A stretch of 64,000 nt of DNA from Ferrimonas sp048263965 (GTDB taxonomy: Bacteria; Pseudomonadota; Gammaproteobacteria; Enterobacterales; Shewanellaceae). The position numbers were made by a program, and so were the translations under genes. The first letter of the stretch is position 1; each line of letters opens with the position of its first letter. Shown piece by piece: positions 45,023 to 54,464 of this stretch. A model generated the notes under the pieces. That model did not search any database. It saw only the letters and a list, made by a program, of their open reading frames with translations, and was not told the DNA's origin. Location: assembly GCF_048263965.1 (NCBI RefSeq), contig NZ_JBLXDO010000012.1, forward strand, positions 58,211 to 122,210. The letters are read 5' to 3'.

Positions 45023-45550
45023 TTAAAAACTGAACTGCCCCGGCGTCAGGGGCGCGGTGCCGTACTCGTTGCCAAGGTCATCAATCAGTGCCTGGGCCCG
45101 CACCGGAAAGCCCTGCTGCAGATAGATCAGGGCCTGCTGCTGCACCCTCGACTGAAATCCTGAACGGTCCACCTCTGCGCCCCCCAGGTTGTCCACACTG
45201 ACATTGAAATGGCGCCCGGCAGCCAGATGAAATGCCCACTCGATGGCCTGGGGCTTTACTTCCACCTTCTCAAACGCCAGCTGCTGCGCCTCACTGCGCC
45301 CATCAGGGTGATACCAATAGCCGTAATCCAGCAACTGGCGGCGAGCGTTTCCGGCCAGAGTCCAGTGAGCCAACTCATGAAGGGCACTGGCATAAAAGCC
45401 GTGGGCGAAATAGATCCGATGACAGGGGCAGTATGGGTCCGCCGGCAGATAGAGAGGTTCACTGCCCTGATCGATAAGCAGGGTGTTGTATCTTTTGCCC
45501 AGCCCCTGATTAAACAACCGGGTCAGGCGTCTGTTCTCTTTGCGTGTCAC
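45023..45550 (-). CDS. epmC: Elongation factor P hydroxylase EpmC
   Basis: A 175-residue protein (formerly YfcM) that hydroxylates the beta-lysylated lysine of EF-P, completing the modification that relieves ribosome stalling at polyproline. The metal motif is HELAHWTLAG (HExxH), and YHPDGRSEAQQLAFE is a family signature. It lies directly after the MFS genes (one-base gap), at the end of the prmB-aroC-MFS-MFS-epmC run. Its partners EpmA and EpmB are not in the window. The following 253 bases hold no gene that I can see. Confidence 0.94.
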   Translation of the reverse strand: MTRKENRRLTRLFNQGLGKRYNTLLIDQGSEPLYLPADPYCPCHRIYFAHGFYASALHELAHWTLAGNARRQLLDYGYWYHPDGRSEAQQLAFEKVEVKPQAIEWAFHLAAGRHFNVSVDNLGGAEVDRSGFQSRVQQQALIYLQQGFPVRAQALIDDLGNEYGTAPLTPGQFSF

Positions 45551-45551
45551 C

Positions 45552-46718
45552 TCAATGCATCATCCTGTTGTTGTAGTGCAGCGCCTTGGAGACCAGGGCA
45601 GCCAGCAGAGAGGTCAACGCCAGCCCCATGGCCAGCCACCAGATCTGCTCAGGGTGGCTCTGCCACAGATGGCCACTGATGTAGATGCCCAATGCCCCAC
45701 CGCCACTGAACGACAAACTGCGGTACAGCGCCTGGGCCCGACCCTGAATGCCTGCTCTGAACTCATGATGGATAAACTGCATAGCACACACATGGGCCAG
45801 AGAGAAGCTGGCAGCATGCAGCAGGTTGGCCAGCAACTGTCCCCAGGGGGAGTCCATCTCTGCGGTAAGGAGCCAACGCAGCAGGGCCAGCATACCACAG
45901 GCGATCATCAGCCAGTCCAAAGGCACCCGTCGAAGCAACCTGGGAGTAAGGGCAAACAGTACCACCTCTGCCACCACTCCGGAGGCCACCAGAACTCCGG
46001 CCAGGGATTCGTTGATCCCCAGAGTTTGCAGGTAGAGCACATAGAAGCCGTAGAAGGGACCGTGACTGGCGTTGAGGCAGAAGGCAAACAGCATAAACAG
46101 AGCAACCCGGGGCCAATGGATCCCTCCCCAGTTTCCCCCCGCTGGTGCCTGATGGGTATCGCCCCCACTGCGCAGCGGCAGGGCGAAGAGCAACATCAGC
46201 ACCAGCAGACCACTGCCTATCCAGGGCATCAGGGCGACGCTCCAGCGCTCGAACAACCACCCTGCCAGGGCAACCATCACCAGAAAACCGAGGCTGCCCC
46301 AGGTACGAACCCTGCTATAGCGCTCGACTCTGGGACTGAGCGCCGTCAGCGTCAGTACCTCGAGTTGGGACAAGATGCTGCTCCAACTGAAGCCAAACAG
46401 CAGCAGGGCTGCCGCGGTCGACCAGAAGCCCTGGGCCAGAAACAGGCTGGCAAACCCCAACAGCGATAGCACCACGCCCAATTTGGTCACCAATGCTCGC
46501 CTGCCCGGACGGTCCGCCAGTGTCGCCCACAGGTAGGGTGACACCATGGCCATGACCATCTGTGCCGCCATCAGGGTGCCAATCTCCGGAGCCGAAAACC
46601 CCCTCAGTTTCAAAAACACCGCCATGAAGGGCACGGTCAGTGCCTGCATGGCAAAGTAGAACAGGTAGTTTGCCGCCAGCAACTGTCGTTGCGGCTGCCA
46701 GAAACGGCTCTCGTTCAT
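45552..46718 (-). CDS. MFS transporter, HcaT-like (downstream copy)
   Basis: A 388-residue major facilitator with 12 predicted helices. The opening FWQPQRQLLAANYLFYFAMQ and the loop LWATLADRPGRRALVTKLG (the DxxxRR motif between helices 2 and 3) are shared with the neighbouring copy. Members of this group are annotated as 3-phenylpropionate/nucleoside-type permeases, but no catabolic genes are nearby and the substrate is open. It follows the other MFS gene after six bases, a recent tandem duplication. Confidence 0.85.
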   Translation of the reverse strand: MNESRFWQPQRQLLAANYLFYFAMQALTVPFMAVFLKLRGFSAPEIGTLMAAQMVMAMVSPYLWATLADRPGRRALVTKLGVVLSLLGFASLFLAQGFWSTAAALLLFGFSWSSILSQLEVLTLTALSPRVERYSRVRTWGSLGFLVMVALAGWLFERWSVALMPWIGSGLLVLMLLFALPLRSGGDTHQAPAGGNWGGIHWPRVALFMLFAFCLNASHGPFYGFYVLYLQTLGINESLAGVLVASGVVAEVVLFALTPRLLRRVPLDWLMIACGMLALLRWLLTAEMDSPWGQLLANLLHAASFSLAHVCAMQFIHHEFRAGIQGRAQALYRSLSFSGGGALGIYISGHLWQSHPEQIWWLAMGLALTSLLAALVSKALHYNNRMMH

Positions 46719-46724
46719 GGTTCT

Positions 46725-47930
46725 CTAACTGGCTGCGGACTCCGCACAGGCACGTTCCGGGATGCCGGGCTCGGCCGTCCGAAGGTTGTATCTGCACGAG
46801 CGTGACACACCGGCCGCCAGCAAAGAGACCAGAGCCAGAGCCATGGCCAGTTGCCAGACTCTCTCAGGCTGCTGCGCCCAAAGGTGGCCACTCAGGTAGA
46901 TGCCCAGGGCGCCTCCGCCACTGAACGCCAGGCTGCCGTAGAGCGCCTGAACCCGCCCCTGAATCCCCGGATGAAACTCATGATGAATAAACTGCATGGC
47001 ACAGGCGTGGGCCAAAGCAAAACTGGCGGCGTGGAGAAGTTGAGCCGGCAACTGCCCCAGGGGCGTCATCATCTGAGAGGTCATGAACCACCTGAGCAGG
47101 GCCAGCAGGGCGCAGGCGATCATCAGTCGGTCCAGAGAGACCCGCCGAAGCAAACGGGGCATCAGGGCAAACAGAGCCACCTCGGCAAGAACACCGGAGG
47201 CAACCAGCAGGCCGGCCACAGACTCACCGATCCCCAGAGTCTGCAGGTAAAGCACATAGAAGCCATAGTAGGCGCCATGACTGGCATTGAGACTGAAAGC
47301 GAACAGCAGATAGAGCAGCACCTTGGGCCAGTGAACCCCCTGCCAACTGCCTTGGGACGCCTCAGCGGCTTCACTATTGCCATTGCTCAGCGCCAGGGTG
47401 AACCAGAACATGGCTCCCAGAACGGCCACCCCAATCCAGGGCAAAAGACCGGCATCCCACTGATCAAAGGCCCAACCTGCGGCGATCACCATCGCCAGGT
47501 AACCCACACTTCCCCAGCTGCGTACCTTGCTGTACAGCTCGGTTCGAGGTTTCAGCGAAGATAGGGTCAGCACCTCCAACTGGGCCAGGATTCCGCTCCA
47601 GCTGAAACTGAAGGCCACCAGGGCGGCGGCGGTGGACCAGAAATCCTGGGCCAGAAACAGCCCTGAGAACCCTAACAGTGCCAACGCCAGGCCGGCTTTG
47701 GCGACCAGGGCCCTGCGACCGGTGGCGTCCGCCAGAGAAGCCCACAGATAGGGCGAGATCATGGCAGTGGCCATCTGCACCGCCATCAGGGTGCCAATCT
47801 CCGGTGCGTGGAATCCGCGAAGGTCCAGATAGATCCCCATGAAGGGGACGGTCAGCCCTTGAATGGCAAAGTAAAACAGGTAGTTGGCAGCCAACAGCTG
47901 ACGCTGTGGCTGCCAGAATCCAGTGGTCAT
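46725..47930 (-). CDS. MFS transporter, HcaT-like (upstream copy)
   Basis: A 401-residue major facilitator, clearly a paralogue of the adjacent 45552-46718 gene: the N-terminal 120 residues are alike at most positions (FWQPQRQLLAANYLFYFAIQ; LWASLADATGRRALVAKAG). Its start overlaps the aroC stop by four bases (ATGA type). The C-terminal tail after residue 380 is longer and unlike its twin (PGIPERACAESAAS). Either the pair acts on different substrates or it raises dosage; the sequence does not say which. Confidence 0.85.
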   Translation of the reverse strand: MTTGFWQPQRQLLAANYLFYFAIQGLTVPFMGIYLDLRGFHAPEIGTLMAVQMATAMISPYLWASLADATGRRALVAKAGLALALLGFSGLFLAQDFWSTAAALVAFSFSWSGILAQLEVLTLSSLKPRTELYSKVRSWGSVGYLAMVIAAGWAFDQWDAGLLPWIGVAVLGAMFWFTLALSNGNSEAAEASQGSWQGVHWPKVLLYLLFAFSLNASHGAYYGFYVLYLQTLGIGESVAGLLVASGVLAEVALFALMPRLLRRVSLDRLMIACALLALLRWFMTSQMMTPLGQLPAQLLHAASFALAHACAMQFIHHEFHPGIQGRVQALYGSLAFSGGGALGIYLSGHLWAQQPERVWQLAMALALVSLLAAGVSRSCRYNLRTAEPGIPERACAESAAS

Positions 47931-49027
47931 TTGGTTGTCATGGTCAGGGTGGGGGTGGATACGGACACATCGGCGTTCTGAGCACGATGACGCAGCAGAT
48001 GATCCATCAGGGTGATGGCCATCATCGCTTCGGCAATGGGCACGGCACGAATCCCCACGCAGGGATCATGGCGTCCACGAGTCACCATTTCGGTGGGGTT
48101 GCCCTCGAGATCGATGCTCTTGCCCGGCACCATGATGGAGGAGGTCGGTTTCAGCGCCAGGTGAGCCACCACAGGCTGACCGCTGCTGATCCCACCCAAC
48201 ACACCGCCGGCGTGGTTAGAAGTAAAGCCTTGTGGAGTCAGCTCATCCCGATGTTCACTGCCGCGCTGCTCAACCACATCGAAGCCGTCACCCATGGCCA
48301 CCGCCTTCACCGCATTGATGCTCATCAGGCTGTGGGCCAGATCCGCATCCAGACGATCGAAGATGGGCTCACCCAGTCCAACGGGAACACCGTTGGCCAC
48401 GACGGTCACCTTGGCACCGATGGAATCGCCGCTTTTCTTCAGGTCCCGCATAAACTGATCCAGAGCATCAAGTTTGGAGACATCGGGGAAGAAAAAGGCG
48501 TTTTGCTCCACCTGGGCCAGATCCACCTGCTCCGCCTTGATGGGACCCAGTTGAGACAGGTAACCACGAATCTCGATACCGTGGACCTGAGCCAGATATT
48601 TCTTGGCAATGGCACCGGCCGCCACACGCATGGCGGTCTCCCGGGCGGAGCTGCGGCCTCCGCCACGGTAATCGCGAATGCCATACTTGTGATGGTAGGT
48701 GTAATCCGCATGGCCGGGGCGGAAAGTCTTGGCGATCTCCGAATAATCCTTGGAGCGCTGATCCGTGTTCTGAATCAACAAGCCGATGGGGGTGCCCGTC
48801 GTCTTGCCCTCAAACACTCCGGACTGGATGGAAACCTCATCGGCCTCCCGCCGCGCCGTAGTATAACGGGAGCTTCCTGGGCGACGGCGGTCCAGATCAT
48901 GCTGCAGATCCGCCTCGCTCAACTCAATGCCGGGGGGACAGCCATCCACGATGGCGCCCAGAGAAAGACCGTGACTCTCACCCCAGGTGGTCACAGTAAA
49001 AAGTTTACCTATCGTATTACCAGCCAT
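47927..49027 (-). CDS. aroC: Chorismate synthase
   Basis: A 366-residue FMN-dependent enzyme that makes chorismate from EPSP, last step of the shikimate pathway. The N-terminal signature GESHGLSLGAIVDGCPPGI and RGGGRSSARETAMRVAAGAI (FMN/phosphate site) are intact. Length matches E. coli AroC (361). It lies 31 bases downstream of prmB, the usual arrangement. Confidence 0.98.
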   Translation of the reverse strand: MAGNTIGKLFTVTTWGESHGLSLGAIVDGCPPGIELSEADLQHDLDRRRPGSSRYTTARREADEVSIQSGVFEGKTTGTPIGLLIQNTDQRSKDYSEIAKTFRPGHADYTYHHKYGIRDYRGGGRSSARETAMRVAAGAIAKKYLAQVHGIEIRGYLSQLGPIKAEQVDLAQVEQNAFFFPDVSKLDALDQFMRDLKKSGDSIGAKVTVVANGVPVGLGEPIFDRLDADLAHSLMSINAVKAVAMGDGFDVVEQRGSEHRDELTPQGFTSNHAGGVLGGISSGQPVVAHLALKPTSSIMVPGKSIDLEGNPTEMVTRGRHDPCVGIRAVPIAEAMMAITLMDHLLRHRAQNADVSVSTPTLTMTTK

Positions 49028-49058
49028 TCCCCAGCGGCACTCCCATATTTAATGATGA

Positions 49059-49982
49059 CTACTTGAAGCTTTCTTGGTGCTCCACCAACTGCTCTCGAGT
49101 GAGCACAAACACCCCGTCGCCGCCGTTTTCAAACTCAAGCCAGGTAAAGGGAACCTCTGACAACTGCTCGGCCAGGGCGACCCAGGAGTTACCCACTTCC
49201 ACCACCAGCACACCGTTGTCATTCAAATGATCCGCGGCTTCGCGCAGGATGCGGCGAGTCAGATCCAGACCATCGTTACCCGATGCCAGCCCCAATTCGG
49301 GTTCGTGATGGAACTCCTCAGGCAAGTCAGCCATATCATCGGCGTCGACATAAGGGGGATTGGACACAATAAGATCATACTTCTGACCTGGCAAGGCATC
49401 GAAGCAATCGGACTGGATTGGGAATACGCTGTGCAGCATCCCATGACGCTCAATGTTGATTTGAGCCACGTCCAATGCGTCGGTGCTGATGTCCACAGCA
49501 TCCACCTCTGCCTCGGGAAATGCGTAGGCACAGGCGATGGCGATGCAGCCGGAGCCGGTGCACATATCCAGCACACGATGCACCGGCTTGTTGTACATCC
49601 AGGGAGTGAACCCCTTGTCTATCAGCTCGGCAATGGGCGAACGTGGCACCAGCACCCGCTCGTCGCAGAAGAACTCCAGGCCGGCAAACCAGGCGCTGTT
49701 GGTCAGGTAGGGCACGGGAGTACGATCCCGGACGCGACGGATCACCATCTCGGCGATCTTGTGCTTTTCACTGCTGGTGAGTCGGGCACGGCGCACCTCA
49801 TTGCCCAGTTCCAGGGGCAGATGCAGACAGTGCAGCACCAGGGCTACCGCCTCGTCCCAGGGGTTGTCGGTGCCATGGCCATAATAGATGCCGGCGTCGT
49901 TGAAGCGGCTGACGGACCAGCGCAACATATCTTCAATGGTCTGCAGTTCAGTCACTGCTTCGTCGATAAAAATCTTATCCAC
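49059..49982 (-). CDS. prmB: Ribosomal protein L3 N(5)-glutamine methyltransferase
   Basis: A 307-residue SAM-dependent methyltransferase that modifies Gln150 of ribosomal protein L3. The catalytic NPPY motif is in LIVSNPPYVDADDM and the SAM motif is VLDMCTGSGCIAIACAY. The N-terminal domain with TIEDMLRWSVSRFNDAGIYYGHG is specific to PrmB, distinguishing it from PrmC. Divergent from smrB, first gene of the aroC run. Confidence 0.97.
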   Translation of the reverse strand: MDKIFIDEAVTELQTIEDMLRWSVSRFNDAGIYYGHGTDNPWDEAVALVLHCLHLPLELGNEVRRARLTSSEKHKIAEMVIRRVRDRTPVPYLTNSAWFAGLEFFCDERVLVPRSPIAELIDKGFTPWMYNKPVHRVLDMCTGSGCIAIACAYAFPEAEVDAVDISTDALDVAQINIERHGMLHSVFPIQSDCFDALPGQKYDLIVSNPPYVDADDMADLPEEFHHEPELGLASGNDGLDLTRRILREAADHLNDNGVLVVEVGNSWVALAEQLSEVPFTWLEFENGGDGVFVLTREQLVEHQESFK

Positions 49983-50189
49983 CAGGAAAACCCTAAACTT
50001 GAGGAAACCGGCACATTGTAACCCGCCCCATGACGGATTACGATTGCATCCTTTATCCCTAGGGGGTGTTGACCGGTATCAGGGGACGTGGCGCTTATTC
50101 TGATTCGGAACGCCACTGGACGATTTTCAACGCCCTTAAACAACCAACACCAACGACCAACACGCCTAGCAGGCCTGAGCGGAGACTTT

Positions 50190-50720
50190 ATGAGCCAGGA
50201 GAAAGACGACCAGCTGTTTTCCGAAATGATGCAAGGGATCAAACCCCTCAGTCAGGACAAGCACCACCATAGGAAAACAGCCAAGTCTCGGGTTGTGGTC
50301 GAAGAGAAGCAGCAGCGCCAGATGGCAGACACCTTCTTCTCTGACGAGTACCAGCCCGCCATGCCGGACAGCGGCCCAACCCGTTTCGTTCGCGAAGGCG
50401 CGGACCCCTTCGAGTTAAAGAAGCTGCGCAGGGGAGATTACCCGCCGGAATTGATGCTGGATCTTCATGGTTACCGTGCCCAGGAAGCCAGATTTGAGCT
50501 CATTGCCCTGATAGAGGAGTGCAAAAAGCAGCATATCGACTGTGCCTGCATCATGCATGGAATCGGAGGGGGAGTGCTCAAGCAGCAGGTGCCCGCCTGG
50601 TTGGCGCAGCACCCGGACGTCATCGCCTATCACCAGGCGCCCCTGGAGTGGGGGGGAGACGGGTCACTGCTGGTTCTGGTGGATATCGGTCAGTCAGAGG
50701 AGAACTGGCATCGTCGGTGA
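50190..50720 (+). CDS. smrB: SmrB, ribosome collision sensor endonuclease
   Basis: A 176-residue protein with an N-terminal ribosome-binding tail and a C-terminal Smr domain (about 85-170) with LDLHGYRAQEARFEL and CIMHGIGGGVLKQQVP (DLH and GxGxG motifs). In E. coli SmrB cleaves mRNA between collided ribosomes to trigger rescue. The ATG at 50190 has GGAGA upstream; earlier in-frame codons encode no conserved sequence. The 3' end overlaps the convergent sixA 3' end by 27 bases. Confidence 0.94.
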   Translation: MSQEKDDQLFSEMMQGIKPLSQDKHHHRKTAKSRVVVEEKQQRQMADTFFSDEYQPAMPDSGPTRFVREGADPFELKKLRRGDYPPELMLDLHGYRAQEARFELIALIEECKKQHIDCACIMHGIGGGVLKQQVPAWLAQHPDVIAYHQAPLEWGGDGSLLVLVDIGQSEENWHRR

Positions 50721-51167
50721 CTTGAGCCACTTCAGTTCGGCGCCAGGGTCACTTGTTACCGATGCCACCGCGGCGGTGGCGAACAAGGGTGGCTCAATCC
50801 CCGGAACAAACTCCCGCACCAGGTAAGCCAGAAGCGGCATATGAGCCACTGCCAACACCCGCTCAGCACCATGGGTGTCAGCGTAAGCCATAATGACATC
50901 GTGACTGAGCGCGGGATCGGCATTGGGCACCAATTCGTCCAGGGTTTCCACCTGGACCTCCTCCGGCAGGACCGACTGCAGGCAGATCCAGCTCTGTTGG
51001 GCACGGACATAGGGACTCACCAGAACCAGGTCGCACTGAGACAGCTCCTGGGCCAATTTGGCCCCCATATGCATCACCTCCCTCTGGCCGAGATCGGTCA
51101 GGGTTCTCTGACTGTCCACCGAGGCATCAAACCCCGCTTCGCCATGACGCATCAGATATAGCTGCAT
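50694..51167 (-). CDS. sixA: Phosphohistidine phosphatase SixA
   Basis: A 157-residue histidine phosphatase. The catalytic RHG is in LYLMRHGEAG (His8) and the second histidine in AVAHMPLLAYL. In E. coli SixA removes phosphate from NPr of the nitrogen phosphotransferase system. Length is normal (161). It converges with smrB, overlapping it by 27 bases. No terminator is seen between them. Confidence 0.94.
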   Translation of the reverse strand: MQLYLMRHGEAGFDASVDSQRTLTDLGQREVMHMGAKLAQELSQCDLVLVSPYVRAQQSWICLQSVLPEEVQVETLDELVPNADPALSHDVIMAYADTHGAERVLAVAHMPLLAYLVREFVPGIEPPLFATAAVASVTSDPGAELKWLKSPTMPVLL

Positions 51168-51540
51168 AGATACCCCAAAAATCGCTCGCCGCCAAAGGCC
51201 TGCTGGCCCCAGCGAATTCGTGGCTTCTGTCTACTATGACCGGCGATCTCAATCCCGATGCTTATGACAGATCAAGAGGGGCATTCTATAGAAAGCCCGC
51301 ACTATTGTTAACTCTAACTCTCACCCTGGACAAAAAGCGCCCACTCACCCCAAAAACCGACCAATTACAAAGTGATTCATTTTGGTTTTCCCTCCGTAAA
51401 GGGTATAAGCTAACAAAAATGCCACGTTCGCAGTCAGCTTTAACTAGGCTTATCACTAATAGAACCAGCATGCGCATTGCCCTTGTTGTCTCCGGCGCAA
51501 TACTTAAAGCACTGCGGTAGGCCCATAGGACTCAACATCA
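51168..51540. other. Divergent intergenic region, sixA / M16 peptidase
   Basis: 373 bases, more AT-rich than the flanking genes. A TATAAG box at about 51403 with a TTGGTT 16 bases upstream could be a promoter for the peptidase. I see no gene or strong repeat. Confidence 0.5.
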
Positions 51541-54324
51541 ATGCCAGAACTGATCGTCAGCCCTAACGATAACAAGAAATACGCTCAGCTTACCCTAGAC
51601 AATGGCCTAAGAGTCCTCCTTATTCAGGACCCGGCTGCCAATAAATCCGCCGCCGCCATGGCAGTCAACGTCGGCCACTTTGATGATCCCGAAGACCGGG
51701 AGGGGATGGCTCACTTCCTCGAACATATGCTGTTCCTGGGAACAGAAAAGTACCCCCCCCCGGGAGATTATCAGCGCTTCATCAGCAGGCATGGCGGCAG
51801 CCACAACGCCTGGACCGGCCCAGAGTTCACCAGCTACTTCTTTGACATCAACCACGACAGCTATGAAGAGGGGCTGGACCGATTCAGTCAGTTTTTCACC
51901 GCGCCCCTGTTTGACGCCCATCTGGCGGACAAGGAGCGTCAATCCGTGGACTCTGAGTTCAAGATGAAACTCAGGGATGATGTAAGGCGCCTCTACCAGG
52001 TTCACAAGCAGACCGTCAATCCAGAGCACCCCTTTGCCAAGTTTTCCGTGGGTAATCTGCAGACCCTGGAAGACAGAGGTGGCAGACCGGTTCGGGAGGA
52101 GTTGCTGGAGTTCTATCAGCACCACTACTCTGCCAACCTCATGACCCTGGTTATGGTCAGTCTGGCCCCGTTGGACCTGCAGGAAACCTGGGCCCGTGAA
52201 CGCTTTTCCCAAATAGAAAACCGCAACATCACCAAGCAATATCCGAACATCGAGCTCTACACCGATGATCAGCTCAATATCGAAGTCAAAGTCACACCGC
52301 TTAAGGCCCAAAGGCGTCTCACCGCCACCTTCCCATTGCCCGGCGTAGACCAATGGTATCACCTCAAGCCCCTCACCTTTCTTGCCCACATGCTGGGTTA
52401 TGAGGGGCGCGGCAGCCTGCTCTCCCTGCTGAAGCGCCGAGGGCTGGCCACCAACCTGTCCGCCGGGGGAGGCATCAACGGTTATAACTTCAAAGACTTC
52501 AACATCAGCTTCCAGTTAACCGAAAAGGGCAGTAACGAACAGGACACCATTCTCGGACTGATGTTTCAGTACATAGAGATGGCCAAGGAGCAGTGCCTTG
52601 AACCCTGGCGTTATGACGAGCGAAAAACCCTGTTGGATCTGGCCTTCCGCTATCAGGAAGCCAGCAAGCCCATGGATCTCGCCAGTCACCTGGCCATCAA
52701 TCTGCACCACTACCCTGAGCACGACATCATCTATGGCGATTACCGCATGGATCAGCTGGATATCCAGCTGGCCAGGGATCTCCTGGGCATGATGCACCCC
52801 GGCAGGCTCAGGCTGCAATTGGTGTTACCTGAGCTTGAGACCGATCAACTTGCCAAGTGGTACAACACTCCCTATTCGGTGCACCCCATCACCCAGGAGA
52901 GGCGCGCCAGTTGGGCCGCGGTTCCCGAGTCCGACGAGCTCAGCCTTCCCGGGCCAAACCCCTATATCGTTAAAGAGATTCAGGCTCGTCATGAGGAGCC
53001 GGACTCATCGGTGCCCCAGGTGGTATTCGAAAAGCAGGGATTTAGGTTGTGGCACTTCAAGGACAGCGAATTCAACGTTCCCAAGGGGCACTTGTTTATC
53101 GCTCTGGACAGCGATGAAGCGCACCGAACGACCCGGGCCGCGGCGCTGACACGCCTCTACATAGCCATGCTGCTCGATGATCTCAGCGAACGTACCTACG
53201 CCGCTGAGATTGCAGGGCTCAGTTACAACATCTATCCCCACCAAGGGGGACTGACCCTGCACCTCACAGGGTTTACCGGCAAACAGCAGGAGCTGCTCAA
53301 CCTGCTGTTAACCCAGATCAGAAAGCCCAACTTCCTGCCAAGGCGTTTCAACGACACCAAAGCAAGGCTGATGCGCAACTGGCACGCGGTACGAAACGCC
53401 CGTCCCATATCCAAGCTGTTTAACAGCCTGACCGCCACCCTTCAGCACCGCAGTTTCGAACCATTGCGACTGGCAGCGGGGCTGGAAACCGCCACCCTGG
53501 AAGAGCTTCACGAGCACATCAGCCACATCTATCGCCAGATCAGCATCGAGGCTTTTGTCTACGGAGACTGGCTGCGCTCCGAAGCAGATACCCTGGCCGA
53601 AGATCTGCACAATCAGTTGATCAAGTTCAGTGCTCCGGGGCCAGAGGTGATCCGCGAACTGGTGAGCATCGAGAAACGAGGCACCATCTTACGGGAGTTG
53701 CCGGCAGAGCATCAGGACAGCGCCATCCTGGTATACTACCAGTCCCGTCAGCACACTCCGGAAAAGGCGGCCATGTTCAGCCTGCTGAATCATGCCATGA
53801 GCTCCAATTTCTTCCACGAGCTCAGAACCAAGCAACAACTGGGTTACATGGTGGGCACCAGCTATGTGCCGCTCAATCACTATCCAGGCCTGATGTTCTA
53901 CATCCAGAGCCCTGTGGCCAGCCCGTTGCAGCTCATTGAAGCCATTGATCAGTTTATCGCCGATTTCAGCTATGCCCTGATGCAGATTACTCATGACCAG
54001 TGGCAGGCAACCAAACAGGGGCTGATACGTCAGATCCTCGAACCGGACGCCAACATCAATGCCAGGGCACAACGGCTGTGGACCAGCATAGGAAACCACG
54101 ACAACGACTTCGGACTGCGCCAAAGGATAGCCGAGGAGATCGATACCCTGGAGCGGGCAGACATGATTCGTTTTATCGTCAGTCGTATGAAAGCCAAAGT
54201 GCCCGACAGGCTGATCCTGTTCAGCTGCGGGAATCAGCATCAGGGCCAGTCTGTGATTGAGGGTTCAAGCAATATTGAAGATCTGAATCGATTTAAGTCG
54301 GAAACCGGTCGCTTTTCTATCTAG
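51541..54324 (+). CDS. M16 family zinc peptidase, insulysin/pitrilysin type
   Basis: A 927-residue inverzincin. The zinc motif HFLEH (HxxEH, about residue 60) and the downstream glutamate region SVDSEFKMKLRDDVRRLY are present in the N-terminal half; the C-terminal half has the substrate-binding signature NHAMSSNFFHELRTKQQLGYMV typical of insulin-degrading enzymes. Unlike E. coli pitrilysin (PtrA, periplasmic) it has no signal peptide, so it should work in the cytosol on peptides of about 10-70 residues. It is followed by the GGDEF-EAL gene after 140 bases on the same strand. Confidence 0.92.
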   Translation: MPELIVSPNDNKKYAQLTLDNGLRVLLIQDPAANKSAAAMAVNVGHFDDPEDREGMAHFLEHMLFLGTEKYPPPGDYQRFISRHGGSHNAWTGPEFTSYFFDINHDSYEEGLDRFSQFFTAPLFDAHLADKERQSVDSEFKMKLRDDVRRLYQVHKQTVNPEHPFAKFSVGNLQTLEDRGGRPVREELLEFYQHHYSANLMTLVMVSLAPLDLQETWARERFSQIENRNITKQYPNIELYTDDQLNIEVKVTPLKAQRRLTATFPLPGVDQWYHLKPLTFLAHMLGYEGRGSLLSLLKRRGLATNLSAGGGINGYNFKDFNISFQLTEKGSNEQDTILGLMFQYIEMAKEQCLEPWRYDERKTLLDLAFRYQEASKPMDLASHLAINLHHYPEHDIIYGDYRMDQLDIQLARDLLGMMHPGRLRLQLVLPELETDQLAKWYNTPYSVHPITQERRASWAAVPESDELSLPGPNPYIVKEIQARHEEPDSSVPQVVFEKQGFRLWHFKDSEFNVPKGHLFIALDSDEAHRTTRAAALTRLYIAMLLDDLSERTYAAEIAGLSYNIYPHQGGLTLHLTGFTGKQQELLNLLLTQIRKPNFLPRRFNDTKARLMRNWHAVRNARPISKLFNSLTATLQHRSFEPLRLAAGLETATLEELHEHISHIYRQISIEAFVYGDWLRSEADTLAEDLHNQLIKFSAPGPEVIRELVSIEKRGTILRELPAEHQDSAILVYYQSRQHTPEKAAMFSLLNHAMSSNFFHELRTKQQLGYMVGTSYVPLNHYPGLMFYIQSPVASPLQLIEAIDQFIADFSYALMQITHDQWQATKQGLIRQILEPDANINARAQRLWTSIGNHDNDFGLRQRIAEEIDTLERADMIRFIVSRMKAKVPDRLILFSCGNQHQGQSVIEGSSNIEDLNRFKSETGRFSI

Positions 54325-54464
54325 CAACAGACGCGCACGGAGGTCATGGCCATGGATGAGGCCTTAAAACCCTTGCTTACAGATGCCCCCTGTTCATTCA
54401 GAGTGGGTCATGCTAGGTTCGATACACTGCTCTTACATAAGATAAATACACAATAAATACAGAC

